From: Branchiostoma floridae
Lineage: Eukaryota; Chordata; Leptocardii; Amphioxiformes; Branchiostomatidae
Assembly: GCF_000003815.2 (NCBI RefSeq)
Contig: NC_049979.1
Location: forward strand, 34,039,725-34,066,819
DNA length: 27,095 bases
Reading direction: 5' to 3'
The position numbers and the translations under genes are program-made. The notes beneath the pieces were generated by a model. That model searched no databases, was not told where the DNA came from, and worked only from the letters and a program-made list of their open reading frames with translations. Below are positions 1 to 12,900 of the stretch, piece after piece (the first letter of the stretch is position 1; each line of letters starts with the position of its first letter).

Positions 1-484
1 CCGATATTCGGGACAGCCTTCGAATTGGTGGAGCCTTTCCAGCTATTCCCAAAGCACGTTAGGACTTTTTTTCAGAAAGGCTCCGGACATCGGCGAAGAT
101 CGACAAAGTGATCCAAGATGGCGGACGGGATGAGTTAGACATAGCGATCCGTTGACAAAGGTCGCCTTTTGGGCTACTTTGGCGAAGGCAGAGATCGCGA
201 ACGGCACGGCGCAGTGTGCAAGACTCCAGGGAAGCCAGGGACGTGCAAAAAAAAACGGAGGAAAAGGTACCTCCAAGGAACGGATACGCAAATACCATTT
301 AGCCCAATGGGGCTCGCCCCAACGTCGCAGAGAAAAACAACGATAAATTACGTTTTTCTCCTTGCGATCGTTGCCCCAGCTACCCAAACATCAATGTTTT
401 AATAGCTGTTCCTGACCAGCTGTTGACACTCAGTCCATGTAAACTTTGGACCTGAAAGAAAATGAATGTAGACTGAAGAGTGAA

Positions 485-534
485 GGTGGACTTACTTGTG
501 TCAGAGGGGGAGTTAGTCCCAGAGTAAGTCCACC
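485..534. repeat. Inverted repeat (12-bp arms)
   Basis: GGTGGACTTACT at 485-496 is the exact reverse complement of AGTAAGTCCACC at 523-534, leaving a loop of about 26 bases. It lies next to the dispersed repeat at 556-699, which contains related AAGTCCA motifs, so the two may be parts of one larger fold-back element. Confidence 0.6.
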
Positions 535-555
535 CCATTTTGCCATGTTTGACAA

Positions 556-699
556 CTGTTGGTGTAAGTTTTGGTGGACTTTTATCCACAGAGTACTTAG
601 GCCTTACACACCAATTTAGGCAGTAAGTCCATCTTTGTCTTCCCCGAGTCCATGTTCATACCATTTGACTTACTGTGGGTGAAAAGAGGACTATGGTCC
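556..699. repeat. Dispersed repeat, copy 1
   Basis: The stretch matches 9111-9267 closely, sharing blocks such as CCTTACACACCAATTTAGGC, CATTTGACTTACTGTGGGT and AAGAGGACTATGGTC. It has no coding content. The second copy starts immediately to the right of the 481-base assembly gap, which suggests the gap was caused by this repeat family. Confidence 0.75.
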
Positions 700-767
700 A
701 TGGTACAGTAGGTCATTATAACTGTTACAGTCCTATGTTTGCAAGGGTGTGCCTTTTTTTCTTACAG

Positions 768-956
768 ACCTCAGAATTCGGGTAGTTGGTGGCTCAGTTG
801 CAAATGAAGGTCGGCTAGAAGTTCGGCTGTCTGACACGGACAGCTGGGGGACGGTTTGTGATGACGGGTTTGACATGAATGACGCAGCTGTTGCCTGTAG
901 GATGCTGGGATACACTGAAGCAATGGAAGTCCGTTGTTGCACACATTACGGACAAG
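768..956 (+). CDS. Exon: SRCR domain 1, N-terminal half
   Basis: The exon is read after the acceptor TTTCTTACAG and ends at CAAG|GTGCAT. It encodes the first half of a scavenger receptor cysteine-rich domain: [33 protein letters not shown] and THYGQG. These are the classic SRCR blocks. It starts and ends in phase 1; its last base plus GC of the exon at 1802 makes the Gly that restores GQG followed by [11 protein letters not shown]. An unusual RCC pair precedes THYGQG, outside the usual six cysteines. SRCR domains bind extracellular protein or polyanionic ligands. Confidence 0.88.
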
Positions 957-3900
957 GTGCATTGTTGTTGACAACACCCTCCAGTTTAATTTGAAAATTG
1001 CAGTTTAATTTGGGAATTGCAGTTTGATTTGGGAATTGCAGTTTGATTTGGGACTACCATTTTTCAATGACTTAATATCACATTTACTTTTCACTCACTT
1101 AGTCACTCACTTAGTCACTCATTACTCACTCATTTACTCACTCACTCACTCACTCACTCACTCACTCACTCACTCACTCACTCACTCACTCACTCACGTC
1201 CAGACATCCAGGTAGACAAATATGAAATCATCACTACATATGATGTGCTCTTATAACTCTTTTCACTTAGGCCATATTGATTTGATTATGTTGATGACAT
1301 CTATGTGTGCATCAAAATAAATAATATTATATTGTGTAATATTTCATTTACCACTGCATTCATTGATCAACATATATATAATCTTTCATTGACACTGAGG
1401 GAGCTGTTTATTCTAGCAGCCCCTTTCTATCTCTAATGGATGTGCCATTGTTCTTATTAAATCATCATTATTCATTACATAAAGTCATATCTGAAAAAAC
1501 TAGCTGATGACTATCGTATGTAATGTTAGTTCACCTTTATTGGTGGGGTAACCTTTATGTTGTATATACACTGGAGCTCAAAATAAATAAATAAACAATA
1601 TACAATTGGAGTGTTTAGGGATATCAAGTCGACAGATGGCTGTTTCAGACTGGAATGCTATAAAAATAATTTGCAATTTAAATCCAACTAACGTTAGATA
1701 TCTGTTATACCTAATTTTAAAAATCAACAGATATATGTTACCATGTGGATAAAGGTGAACTACCGTTAATACAGACAAGTTGTTGTGTGTATGTCTCACA
1801 GGCTTGGAGAACATCTACATGGATGACCTTGGGTGCACTGGGAATGAGAACAGCCTGTTAGACTGCATGTACGCAGGTTGGGGACTTCACAACTGTGGTC
1901 ATGGTGAGGACGTTGGTGTCGTCTGTGGCAGCCCGGTAATAAATATCCCAGGTGAGATAATATTTCTACACAGGAAACAAAATAAATCCAGACTATATTT
2001 CGATTGTTATATGATTGTGATACAACTCTGGACTGCACTGTTATAATCTACTTAATATATTGTTATTAACATATATTTGGATAATTCTGCCAGGTGCCAT
2101 TATACCGCCACCTCAAAAAACGTTGTTATAGAGGCCTTCTCAAGATTGTCTTCAACACGTAAATGTCTGAATTGTATTACATTTAGGATATCTAACATTC
2201 GGTGTTCAAGACAATCTTGGGAAGACCTCTATACTGAGCTTTTTTTTTTTTTTGAGGTGGTGGTATTATGCCACCTGGTGGAATCATGATAGTCGATGTT
2301 AATATTTCTACACAGGAAACAAAATAAATGCAGACTATGTTTTGTTATTATATGTTATATGCAGTGTAAAGTTCCATTTCTCATTTCATTTTCATGAATT
2401 ATTGCTTTTGAGTTACATCAGGTTTGACATTATAATTATAGATTTTCCTGTTGTTAATATTTTTTAGTTCTTGCAAAATTACCTGATTTTATTTGATGTC
2501 AATTACTGGGATTCCACATGGCAAAATTAATTATTTTCAGTAGATTTAACTTAGGCAGGGTCAGTTGAATTTTGAGACAATCGAGACAATGTTACTTAAA
2601 TGGTGAGAAAGATCAGTGGGTACTGAAATCATGTGTAACTTACATGTATTTCTCGTGGTCAATTGATCAGCATTTTTCTACAGTGGCCAGCCTGTCTATA
2701 GTGGCCACATTTCTGCAACAAGTCTCTTGAGTGGCTATTATAGACAGGGTTGACTGTATTCTTTTATTTCATATTTCAGAATCATGCCAGGTGGGAAATG
2801 AGGCATCCTATCGAGGAACAGCCAGCGTGACCAAAACAGGCAGGACGTGTCAGCGCTGGGACAGTCAGACACCTCATGGACACACCTTGACACCTGTCAA
2901 TCATCCGTCATCCGGGCTGGACGAGAACTACTGCCGGAATCCAAACAGCTCACCAGGCGTTTGGTGCTACACCACGGATAATAGCACGAGATGGGAGTAT
3001 TGTGATGTACCAACATGTGGTAAGGTTTGATTCTGGAACCCAACAGCTTGTTCATAGTTTAGTTTATAATTATGAAGGTCTTACAGCCATGGAGCCAGAT
3101 GGTATATAGTTTAGGTTATGCCAAAGCTGCAATAATCCTTATTTTGTGCCTGCTTGTAGATTACAATGCACCAGTTTATGGACACCAACGACAACTTGAG
3201 ACGGAGAATTGCCACGGATACTATTTGATATAAAGATGGCGGACAATACGCATGCGGTTGCATGACCCGGAAGTCAAGGGTCATGACCTAATCCTAATTA
3301 ACATAGTATGTTGGCGATGGACATTCTATTGGTACGAAACCATTATGTGGTCCAGAGCAATCAAGTATCCTTCTGGAGTCTTCCTGCGGCTGCTAGTACT
3401 ATTGAGTCCTAAGGACGAACTCACCAGTTATCCACCACATTAACTTACAAGTTCCCACAACCTCTTAATCTTTTATTTCATCTCTAAGAATGCCAGGTGG
3501 GAAATGAGGCATCCTATCGAGGAACAGCCAGCGTGACCGAAACAGGCAGGACGTGTCAGCGCTGGGACAGTCAGACACCTCATGAACACACCTGGACACC
3601 TGTCAATCATCCGTCAGCCGGGCTGGAGCAGAACTACTGCCGGAATCCAGATGGCAGTCAAGGGGCTTGGTGCTACACCACGGATAATAGCACGAGATGG
3701 GAGTATTGTGATGTACCAACATGTGGTAAGGTTTGATTCTGTAACCCAAGAGCGTGTTTATAATACTGTAACAGTTGTGATCTAGGATCAAGGGATCATG
3801 TATATAAGGAAAATTTTTTTCACGCAGCCAAACCAATGTTATTCATGATGCATTTTTAAAGCATTTTAGATATGCATACTTACGTATATGTCTATGAAGG

Positions 3901-6900
3901 TTAGACATCCAGGTACATGTAATATTGTATAAGATATGCCAAACAATAGTTCAAAATCATATAAGGCTGCTTGAGTAACAGTTAACTATTATTTGGCGCA
4001 ATACATAATTTTGATATAAGAATGATCACATGTCTGTCTTTCTTTGCCAGGATGGAGTTTTGCGGCTTTTCCATCCTCCTTGTTGAACAAAAGTTTCAGA
4101 GCATTAATCAAAGTAAAACTGATGGGATTGGGATGATTTGGCCCTTTCCCAACTTGACCAAGTCATTACTTGGACAAACACAATGGGCCAGTATTTTGGG
4201 ATCATAAGTTTTGAGGGCTTATCGTTTAGTGTTATAGTTGGAGTGTTGGGCCAAGTTGGATTCATTAGTTATGAGCTGAGCCCGGCTGAAACACCTAACA
4301 CTACGAGTAGGGACAAAAAGTTCTATAAGAGATTACAAAAAAATGTTTATCTTCTGTTCTTGACAGAATGGAGAGTGGCCCTTCAGGATGGAGGTTCGTA
4401 CTACGGCAGGGTGGAAGTGTATAACGGCATGTCTTGGGGCACAGTCTGTGACGCATTATTCGGAACCAATGCAGCAAATGTCGTCTGTCGTGAGTTGGGC
4501 TTCTACGGATCACAGAGTTACCACGCAGGAGCACTCTATGGCCAGGGCACGGGTGCGATCATACGGAACATGGGCTGCAGTGGACAAGAGGAGAAATTTC
4601 AGGACTGCGAGACTCAGTGGGGAGTGACAGACTGTACACACAGCCAGGATGTGTCAGTTGTCTGCATGCGTAAGTGTGGGTTACTGTAAATGCAGAAATG
4701 TTCGCGGTGGATTTATGTTTGCGGTTTTCGCGTTGGCCATTTCACCGCGAATTTAAAACCACCGCAAACATTTTTCCAGGGCATTAAGATACTAGTAACA
4801 GTGCATGGTGCTACCGCGAAATTAAAACCACCGCGAAAAGTCCTCTTTCCCGCTACCGCAAAATTAAATCCCCGCAAACTTAAATGCATTTACAGCATTT
4901 CATCATCAATTATCTATTCAAACAGTAGAGCACATCCTTTCTTTTTTGTAACCTGTTTTCTAGTCTCCCTGGATAATAAAAAAAACATAACATAGCAAAC
5001 TCCAAGCAATCAAGTTTCAATGAATGTTGGACATCCAGGTATTGGTAAGATGCACAAGATAACTGTTACTCGGGCAACTTGAGGGATGAATCTACTCTAC
5101 TATATACTGAATACTTACTCGGGCAACAGTTATACATTGCTTGTAGATAAGTCATATCCGTAGAGTACTTTTATGATGGTTAGACATCCAGGTACACAAC
5201 ATTTGAAGGAAATTCAATCTCTACAACTGGATAAAAATTGGATATTTACTTCTAGACGTTTCAAGTCTACAGTGTCACCTAGAGAAGAAACGAGCAGAAC
5301 AAAATAATATTCAAGAACAACTAACTGGAAAAGGGCATTCCTAATCTGCCTCCTAAACAGACATCCTTGTTCTGAGACCACATTGGCATGAATTAAGGAG
5401 GCCATCTAGGTGCAGACATACAAATTAGAATTACATTACAAATTAAAATGCCATTGGGTACCTGACTTTGTTTTGTCAGGTAAATACAGTGGAAGAAAAG
5501 GGATGTGCTCCACCTTTCAATACCATGCCCTAGACATGGTGGATCGGCAGTACACTTCTAAAAAAGGCTATGGGACTTCTGTCAAATTGTTGTGTTTCAT
5601 TCACAGGTACGTGCAACCTCTCACCCTGCCAGAATGACGCAACCTGTACCGACAACGACATCCAGGAACCCATCTGCGCCTGCGATGCACCATGGGAAGA
5701 GGAAGTCTGCAACCACACTGCTGCTGTACGAGACATTGACGAGTGTGTGAGCAGCCCCTGCAGAAACGGTGCCGTGTGCTTAGACAGATTCAACGGCTAC
5801 CTGTGCCAGTGTCCTCCAGGTTACAAAGGCCTTCATTGTGAAACAGGTTTGTTTACACTTATGCCACGTAATTCATTGGTTCATTCAGCATTGGGGACAG
5901 GAATAGCAGTGTGAATGTGAATGACATTCAGCACCAGGGACAGGAATATTAGTGTGACTGTCTATCAGCACCAGGGACAGGAATGTCAGTGTGACTGTCA
6001 TTCAGCACCAGGGACAGGAATGTCAGTGTGACTGTCATTCAGCACCAGGGACAGGAATGTCAGTGTGACTGTCATTCAGCACCAGGGACAGGAATGTCAG
6101 TGTGACTGTCATTCAGCACCAGGGACAGGAATGTCATTGTGACTGTCATTTAGCACCAGGGACAGGAATGTTAGTGTGACTGTCATTCAGCACCAGGGAC
6201 AGGAATGTCAGTGTGACTGTCATTCAGCACCAGGGACAGGAATGTTAGTGTGACTGTCATTCAGCACCCGGGACAGGAATGTTAGTGTGAATGTCATTCA
6301 GCACCAGGGACAGGAATATTAGTGTGACTTTCTATCAGCACCAGGGACAGGAATGTTAGTGTGACTGTTTTTTTGTTTTGTTTTTATTCTGTTTTCTGAC
6401 TGTTTTTTTGTTTTGTTTTTATTCTGTTTTCTTTAGCCAGGGTAGCCCAAACTCAGTGTATCACACTGCTTTACAATGGGGCCCTGGATAACACATAGTA
6501 CATGACACATCAGCATAATACATAATATACAAATAATATATACAAAGACCATTTTCCATAATCATACTTCAGTCCGGTCGTGAGGTCAGAGGTCAGCTCT
6601 CAGTTTCATCATATGCTTGAATGTTGCAATGTTGGGAGCCGTTTTTAAAGTCATTGGAAGGTGATTCCACTGACAAACGCCCCTGTAGCTAAACTTACGT
6701 CTTCCACATTCCAAGTGAACTTGTGGCAGCTGTACTGATTGGCTTAAACTATGGCGAGTAGGGTAACTGTGAGTCTCTGATACCATATGGAATACATTGA
6801 GATAATCTGGTAGTAGGTGGTTAACAGACTTGTAAACTGTATGCAACAGGTGTTCATTTCTTCTAGTTTCCAGAGCTTTCCAGTGTAGACTAGAAAGTTC

Positions 6901-9900
6901 ATTACTACCGATGTGAGACGCATATGAAAGACCAAGTATAATTCTAGCAGCCCGTTTGTGTAGCTTTTGTAGCTTATCCGAGAGGCACTTTCCACAGTTA
7001 CCCCACACAACATCACAGTAATCCAGTTTGGGAAGGACCATACAATTGAATAACATCTCAGGGGTACGTTTTGGCAAAACTGGCTTGAGACGCTGTAACA
7101 CACCTAGCTCTGGCCGATACACCCTTGCACAATTTATCTATATGATCTTGCCACATTTGGCTCGAGTCAAACCAGACACCGAGATATCTAAAGCTGGAAA
7201 CAACTTCCAAACATGTGCCAGAAAGAGTTACTGTCAGTTTATCAGTACCTAGACGCAGCTTGTTCCTAGTGCCAAATAACATAGCCTTACACTTTTTAAC
7301 ATTTAAAGTCAGTTTGTTTGAGTGTAGCCATACGTCTATGTTATGGAGATCTTTATTCAGTGCTTCGTTTAGGTCACTGATTGAATTCGCCGCATAGAAC
7401 AGTGCGGTGTCGTCTGCATATAGACATACCTTCCCATGTTGCAATATGTCGGGCATGTCATTAATGTATAGGATGAACAACAAAGGCCCTAGTACGGAAC
7501 CTTGGGGAACCCCAACGGAAATTCCCATGAAATCACTTGCCACCCCATTTACAACAGTGGTTTGCTTTCTATCATCTGAAACCTGACTGTCTATCAGCAC
7601 CAGGGACAGGAATGTTAGTGTGACTGTCATTCAGCACCAGGGGCAGGAATGTTAGTGTGACTGTCTATCAGCACCAGGAACAGGAATGTCACTATTAGTG
7701 TGAATGACATTCATCACCAGGGACAGGGATGACAGATTAAATTTCCTTCAGCACCAGGGACAGAAATGTTAGTGTGAATGTCATTCAGCACCAGGGAAAG
7801 GAATGTTAGTGTGACTGTCAGCACCAGGGACAGGAATGTCAGTGTGAATGTCATTCAGCACCAGGGACAGGGATGGCAGTGCTATTATGAATGTCATTCA
7901 GCACCAGGGACAGGCATGGTATTGTTAGTGTGAATGTCATTCAGCACCAGGCACAGGGATGACAGTGGCAGTGTGAATGTCATTCAGCATCAGGGACAGA
8001 GATTGCAGTGTCCGTGTGAATGTCATTCAGCACCACGGACAGGCATAGTAGTGTTAGTGTTTCATTGAACACCAGGGACAAAAATGGCCGTATTAATACT
8101 GTTGAGCACCAGGGATGGGTGACATTGTAAGTGTGATGTCATTCAGCACCAAGAAAAGGTATGGCAGTGTCAGTGTAAATGTCAGTCAGCACCAGGGACA
8201 AGGATTTTTCTTTTTTTTTAAGGAAAGGACTTTTGTTTATGTTGCAGATGATTCGGCATATTCTTCCTGCCATCCCCAGTCCTCAGCCTGCACCTTGTTG
8301 TCTCCCCTGATCCCCGGTCTACCTCCAGTTCACCGATGCGACATTCAGACAGGAATCGCTGAATGGACCCGCAGGTACAGATATCGATTCACATCAACAC
8401 GTTTTATGTTAACTTCCCTTCTGGCATCTTCTTTGTACTGATCATCCTTTCAGATGAAATGTGAACTGCATGAATCTTGTTTTCAGATTGTTGGTAGGTT
8501 TTCTGAAAGATATTTATGATTTACTCAAAATCATGACATGTACTATTATGATTTCACACTTGGGAGTGAAATATTGTTTTGGCAATGTGTGTGTGTGCGT
8601 GTGGTGCTCGGGACTTGACATTCGTGGNNNNNNNNNNNNNNNNNNNNNNNNNNNNNNNNNNNNNNNNNNNNNNNNNNNNNNNNNNNNNNNNNNNNNNNNN
8701 NNNNNNNNNNNNNNNNNNNNNNNNNNNNNNNNNNNNNNNNNNNNNNNNNNNNNNNNNNNNNNNNNNNNNNNNNNNNNNNNNNNNNNNNNNNNNNNNNNNN
8801 NNNNNNNNNNNNNNNNNNNNNNNNNNNNNNNNNNNNNNNNNNNNNNNNNNNNNNNNNNNNNNNNNNNNNNNNNNNNNNNNNNNNNNNNNNNNNNNNNNNN
8901 NNNNNNNNNNNNNNNNNNNNNNNNNNNNNNNNNNNNNNNNNNNNNNNNNNNNNNNNNNNNNNNNNNNNNNNNNNNNNNNNNNNNNNNNNNNNNNNNNNNN
9001 NNNNNNNNNNNNNNNNNNNNNNNNNNNNNNNNNNNNNNNNNNNNNNNNNNNNNNNNNNNNNNNNNNNNNNNNNNNNNNNNNNNNNNNNNNNNNNNNNNNN
9101 NNNNNNNNATCTGTTGGTGTTAGTTTTGGTGGAGTATCCACAGAGTAAGGCCTTACACACCAATTTAGGCAGTTACTGCCTTACCTGGTGTCCATCTTAA
9201 GTCTTCCCTGAGTAAGTCCATGTTCAGACCATTTGACTTACTGTGGGTAAAAAGAGGACTATGGTCATAACTTGAATCAAAATACTTGTGGGGCAAATCA
9301 ACATGTTATATTACTGTGTTTGACTTCAAGATAGTATTGCACTCAGTCTATTCATGTGTCTGAGGAAGAAAGTTTTCATTTTACAAAATTCTTTATGTAT
9401 ATGTTAACATTCACATTAAACTTTATGGGTGGTATGTTTGCTAACATTAACATATTACCTATGCAACAGTATGTCTGCCAAGTTGATATGTCATATGTCT
9501 GGTGGTCTATACTGTCTTATACTATCATGTTGCATGGTTTAGGTACACAATTACGCCTGTCTTCATTATTGTCTATAACTACAGCTGCATCAGCAACTGT
9601 GATTGGTCAAACACAAACCAATCAGAGCATCTAGTGCTAGAGGCTGTTCCAGGTGCCAGTGACACCCCCTTGTATGAATGGTCAGTGGTGGAGCATCCTG
9701 GGGAATTCGAGGGTCTCCATATAACGAGTCGTGTGCCTGAAGTTGTCATCGCAAGCAACACATTTCATGTGAGTTTTCAGATTTCTAGCTACATTCATTA
9801 ACACCTGTAACTAAAGGAGTTACTGTAATAATGCAATTTGCTGCAGAATGTTCAGAATCTGTAGATTAGAAATCTACAAAAAGAATTCTGCACTTAGTTT

Positions 9901-12900
9901 ATTTCCAGCACAAATTGACTTGAATGATTATGCACATTTTAGCAGCTTGTTCTAGTTCTCCTTTGATTTCCAGAAGTAAGAAAATTTAGTGATGATTTTC
10001 TCACATCACACAGGTGTTCATATATATAACGCTATATATACTGCAGTAATTTCCTTGAATGTGTATCAAGATTGTATAAACCAGTCTCATAACCCCACCC
10101 ACTTACAGCAAATGAAAGAAATGCAGACCAAAAAAAATTTGCACTTCAGATGCATCCACTTCAGGTCATTGGTTGAACCTCCAATTAACACGCTGTCATT
10201 GCATGAAATTCTAATTATGATGGACAGGCAGGATCGGTCTCTTCTTACTACAGGTGGAAGGAACCTATAGTCTGCGTGTGGTCAACCACAACCAAGTCTG
10301 CAGCAATGGCCTCGCAGTGTCCGAGTGGAAGTTCACAGTTCGGGGTCCCCCTGCTCTGTGGGACGAGACTCTGTCGACTCCCTGTGTGTTAGAACGTGCA
10401 GGGGCAGGCGGATGTGTCTGCTGCGGTGGTCAGTTTATCACTGTTTGGTTATTATTAATGGATGGGCTGACTACTCACTCTTCACAGCCAGGGGCTGAAT
10501 TGCAATCACAATGAGCTTTGGCAATGAGAATTGCAATCGCAATGAGACGATAGGATTCAAATTGCAAGGTTTTGAATGGCTGCCATTCACCACTAACTCA
10601 AGTGACCTCAGGACACAGTACCAGCAGTGCCCCATGTGTGGCCATAGGGCTGTAGGCTTTGAACTTACACCAGGAAGGACACCTAAAAGAGACACAGTAA
10701 AATGCCCTGGTCATGTGTTATCTGTTGAATGTTAACTTTCTCTCAATTGATATCTTCTACTTAGTGACACATGTTTTACTTAGGAAATACCATTAGGCAG
10801 AAAGATGGTTAGAACGATGAATTTGCACAATGTTGCAAAGTATTTACTTCACGAAAGGATGTTGGGTGTTAGTTTATATTGCTGACTACCGAATATCTTC
10901 AGGACAAATATTTCAAACAGTTCTTGTTTTGTGAGTCATTTTAGACAAACTACATGTACATGATCTAGATACATTCAGTCAAACCTGTATTAGTGGCCAC
11001 CGTTGTATAGCAGCGACCTGGCCATAGCGCCACTTTTTGTTGGTCCCTTGGATTGGCAATGATTAAGAAATAGGCTTAGCAGCCACCTGTCCAACGCGGC
11101 CATGGAAACACGATTTCCGGTCCCCTTGATACAGAAACACTGCCTATTGCAACCATACTGCAGCCTTTTGTCACCCTGCACCGAGTTTGAAATTGTAGTT
11201 TGCGAGGATTTGACAGTGTTTTTTGGCAGTAGCAGAAGGTCAGCAAGCCTTGAGCATTAAAGTACAAGTCTTGGTCTGTGAATTTACCGATCGAGACCAT
11301 GTTACTTGGTGAGAAAGATTAGTGGGAACTGAAATCATGTGTAGCTTGCTCATGGTCAATTGATCAACATCTTCTCTACAGTGGCCACCTGTCTATAGTG
11401 GCCATATTTTTTTCCAGTCCCTTGAATGGCCGCTATAGACAGGTTTGACTGTAGTATATTATACAATGTTGTTGGCATGCATGACTTCAAAGATTTTTTC
11501 ATTGTTGCAGAGTTTGTCCATGACCTTGGCCAAGTCACCTACAAGTTTCGACGGATTCCGTCTGTGAATGTGGAGAAGGGCAGAGTTCAGTTCCCACCAG
11601 ATGAACCTTTCATGGAGACACCACTGCCATTGACACCTTATATCAGCCAGGTAAGGAGCTGGAATAACATACATTCACATAATTCCACCAGGTGCCATTA
11701 TACCGACAGCTCAGAAAACGTTGTTATAGAGGCCTTCTCAAGATTTTCTTCAACACCTAAACGTCTGAATTGTATTACATTTAGGATATTTAACATTCGG
11801 TGTTCAAGACAATTTTAGGAAGACCCCTATACTAACGATTTTTGAGGTGGCAGTACAATGACACCTGGTGGAATTATGATAGTCAATGTAAATGTAAAAG
11901 ATTTTTCTTTTCCGCAACCTGCCTGCCTTAGCCCTTGTTGGGAGTTGTGACCCTTAGGTATTAGTAAGTAACTCTGTCTTTTTGAACACTATCTTTAAGG
12001 TTCCATGGTACTGCTCAAGGTTCTTCCCCCCAACAGACTTCATCATGGAGGTGGAGGTTATATCTGTGGATGGGAGAGTCTCAGCACTCAACATCACGGA
12101 GGGGACTGTGGTAGGAACTTTGTTTTCTGTTGTATGCATAACATTGTGTGCCGTAGAACATTGAGAGGGTAGGTTGGGGGACACAGTGTAAAGTCTGAAG
12201 GAATGACTTTGGTTCCTGGCCAAATGTGGCCTAGGGAAAATTTCTTCATAATAGGACACCACCCAGGTATAAATGGTTACCCGAGTTACTTCTGGGAGGT
12301 AAAAGGCAGTGGAAGGAGAGCGATGGGCTCCTCTCTCTAGTTCTGTGTCCAAGTGACACAGTGAAGAGTACCCCCTACCCCTATTTGTATAGTTGAAGAC
12401 TTTCATATAGTATGTTCTTTCATATAGTACATATATTCTAATCACCCTAGTACTTACCGGTTGTTTTGCAGCCAGACTGCATCTGCCTTCTTTTGTAAAT
12501 TCTACAGTCAAGAACATATTGCCTGAGAAAAATCTTGGTCAAAAAATCCTTTCTTAATGTCTGCAACAGTCTCCTCATTATCTGTGTTATTAATCACCAT
12601 AGGTAATGCTTTCATGATTGTCTAAGATCCATTGTTCAATTCAATTTCCAAGAAACCACCTGGCCAAAATGGCAGGCGTGCCTTTATAATTATCTTTATT
12701 GACATGACAAAAGTACAGCGACTTTTGTAAGGTCTACATGTATAACAATTACTTACAGTACAACTAAACACACACATATATGAATATCTATAGGTCAGTG
12801 AATGAATCAACAATAGGGTCTAGCATGTCATTTACACTATTGGTTCTACGGTATAAACATTCATGGATATATTTGCCTTCTTGTACATAGTGAGGGTTGT

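Larger units (their letters stand above)
1..767. other. Region upstream of the first recognised exon, no gene supported
   Basis: No coding exon is recognised. The first 350 bases are relatively GC-rich and contain AAGATGGCGGAC (about 115-126), a YY1-like motif whose ATG opens only a six-codon frame. A hairpin (485-534) and a dispersed repeat (556-699) fill the second half. It may be an upstream intron or 5' flank of the receptor gene; because the first exon needs one base from an earlier exon, at least one coding exon lies further upstream. Confidence 0.5.

Noticed and set aside
113-128. CCAAGATGGCGGAC as a YY1-type promoter element with start codon
   Set aside because: The ATG opens only six codons, no other promoter evidence is seen, and the same 12 bases recur in a kringle intron near 3234 where no promoter is expected.
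3270-3292. GGGTCATGACCT resembling a palindromic nuclear receptor element
   Set aside because: One mismatch to the perfect palindrome and a single occurrence; such matches are expected by chance at low but real frequency in a 27-kb window.
4022-4207. Possible exon after acceptor-like CTTTCTTTGCCAG, starting [13 protein letters not shown]
   Set aside because: The acceptor looks good, but the product shows no domain pattern and no clear donor in a usable phase follows; the flanking kringle and SRCR exons already join in phase 1.
8461-9163. Long open frames across the N gaps (also at 25432-26292)
   Set aside because: They consist almost entirely of unknown bases and carry no information.
10511-10735. 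Open frame with cysteine and arginine-rich content in the REJ intron
   Set aside because: No family pattern, no splice sites that keep the receptor frame, and AATTGCAATC-type short repeats nearby suggest intronic repeat sequence.
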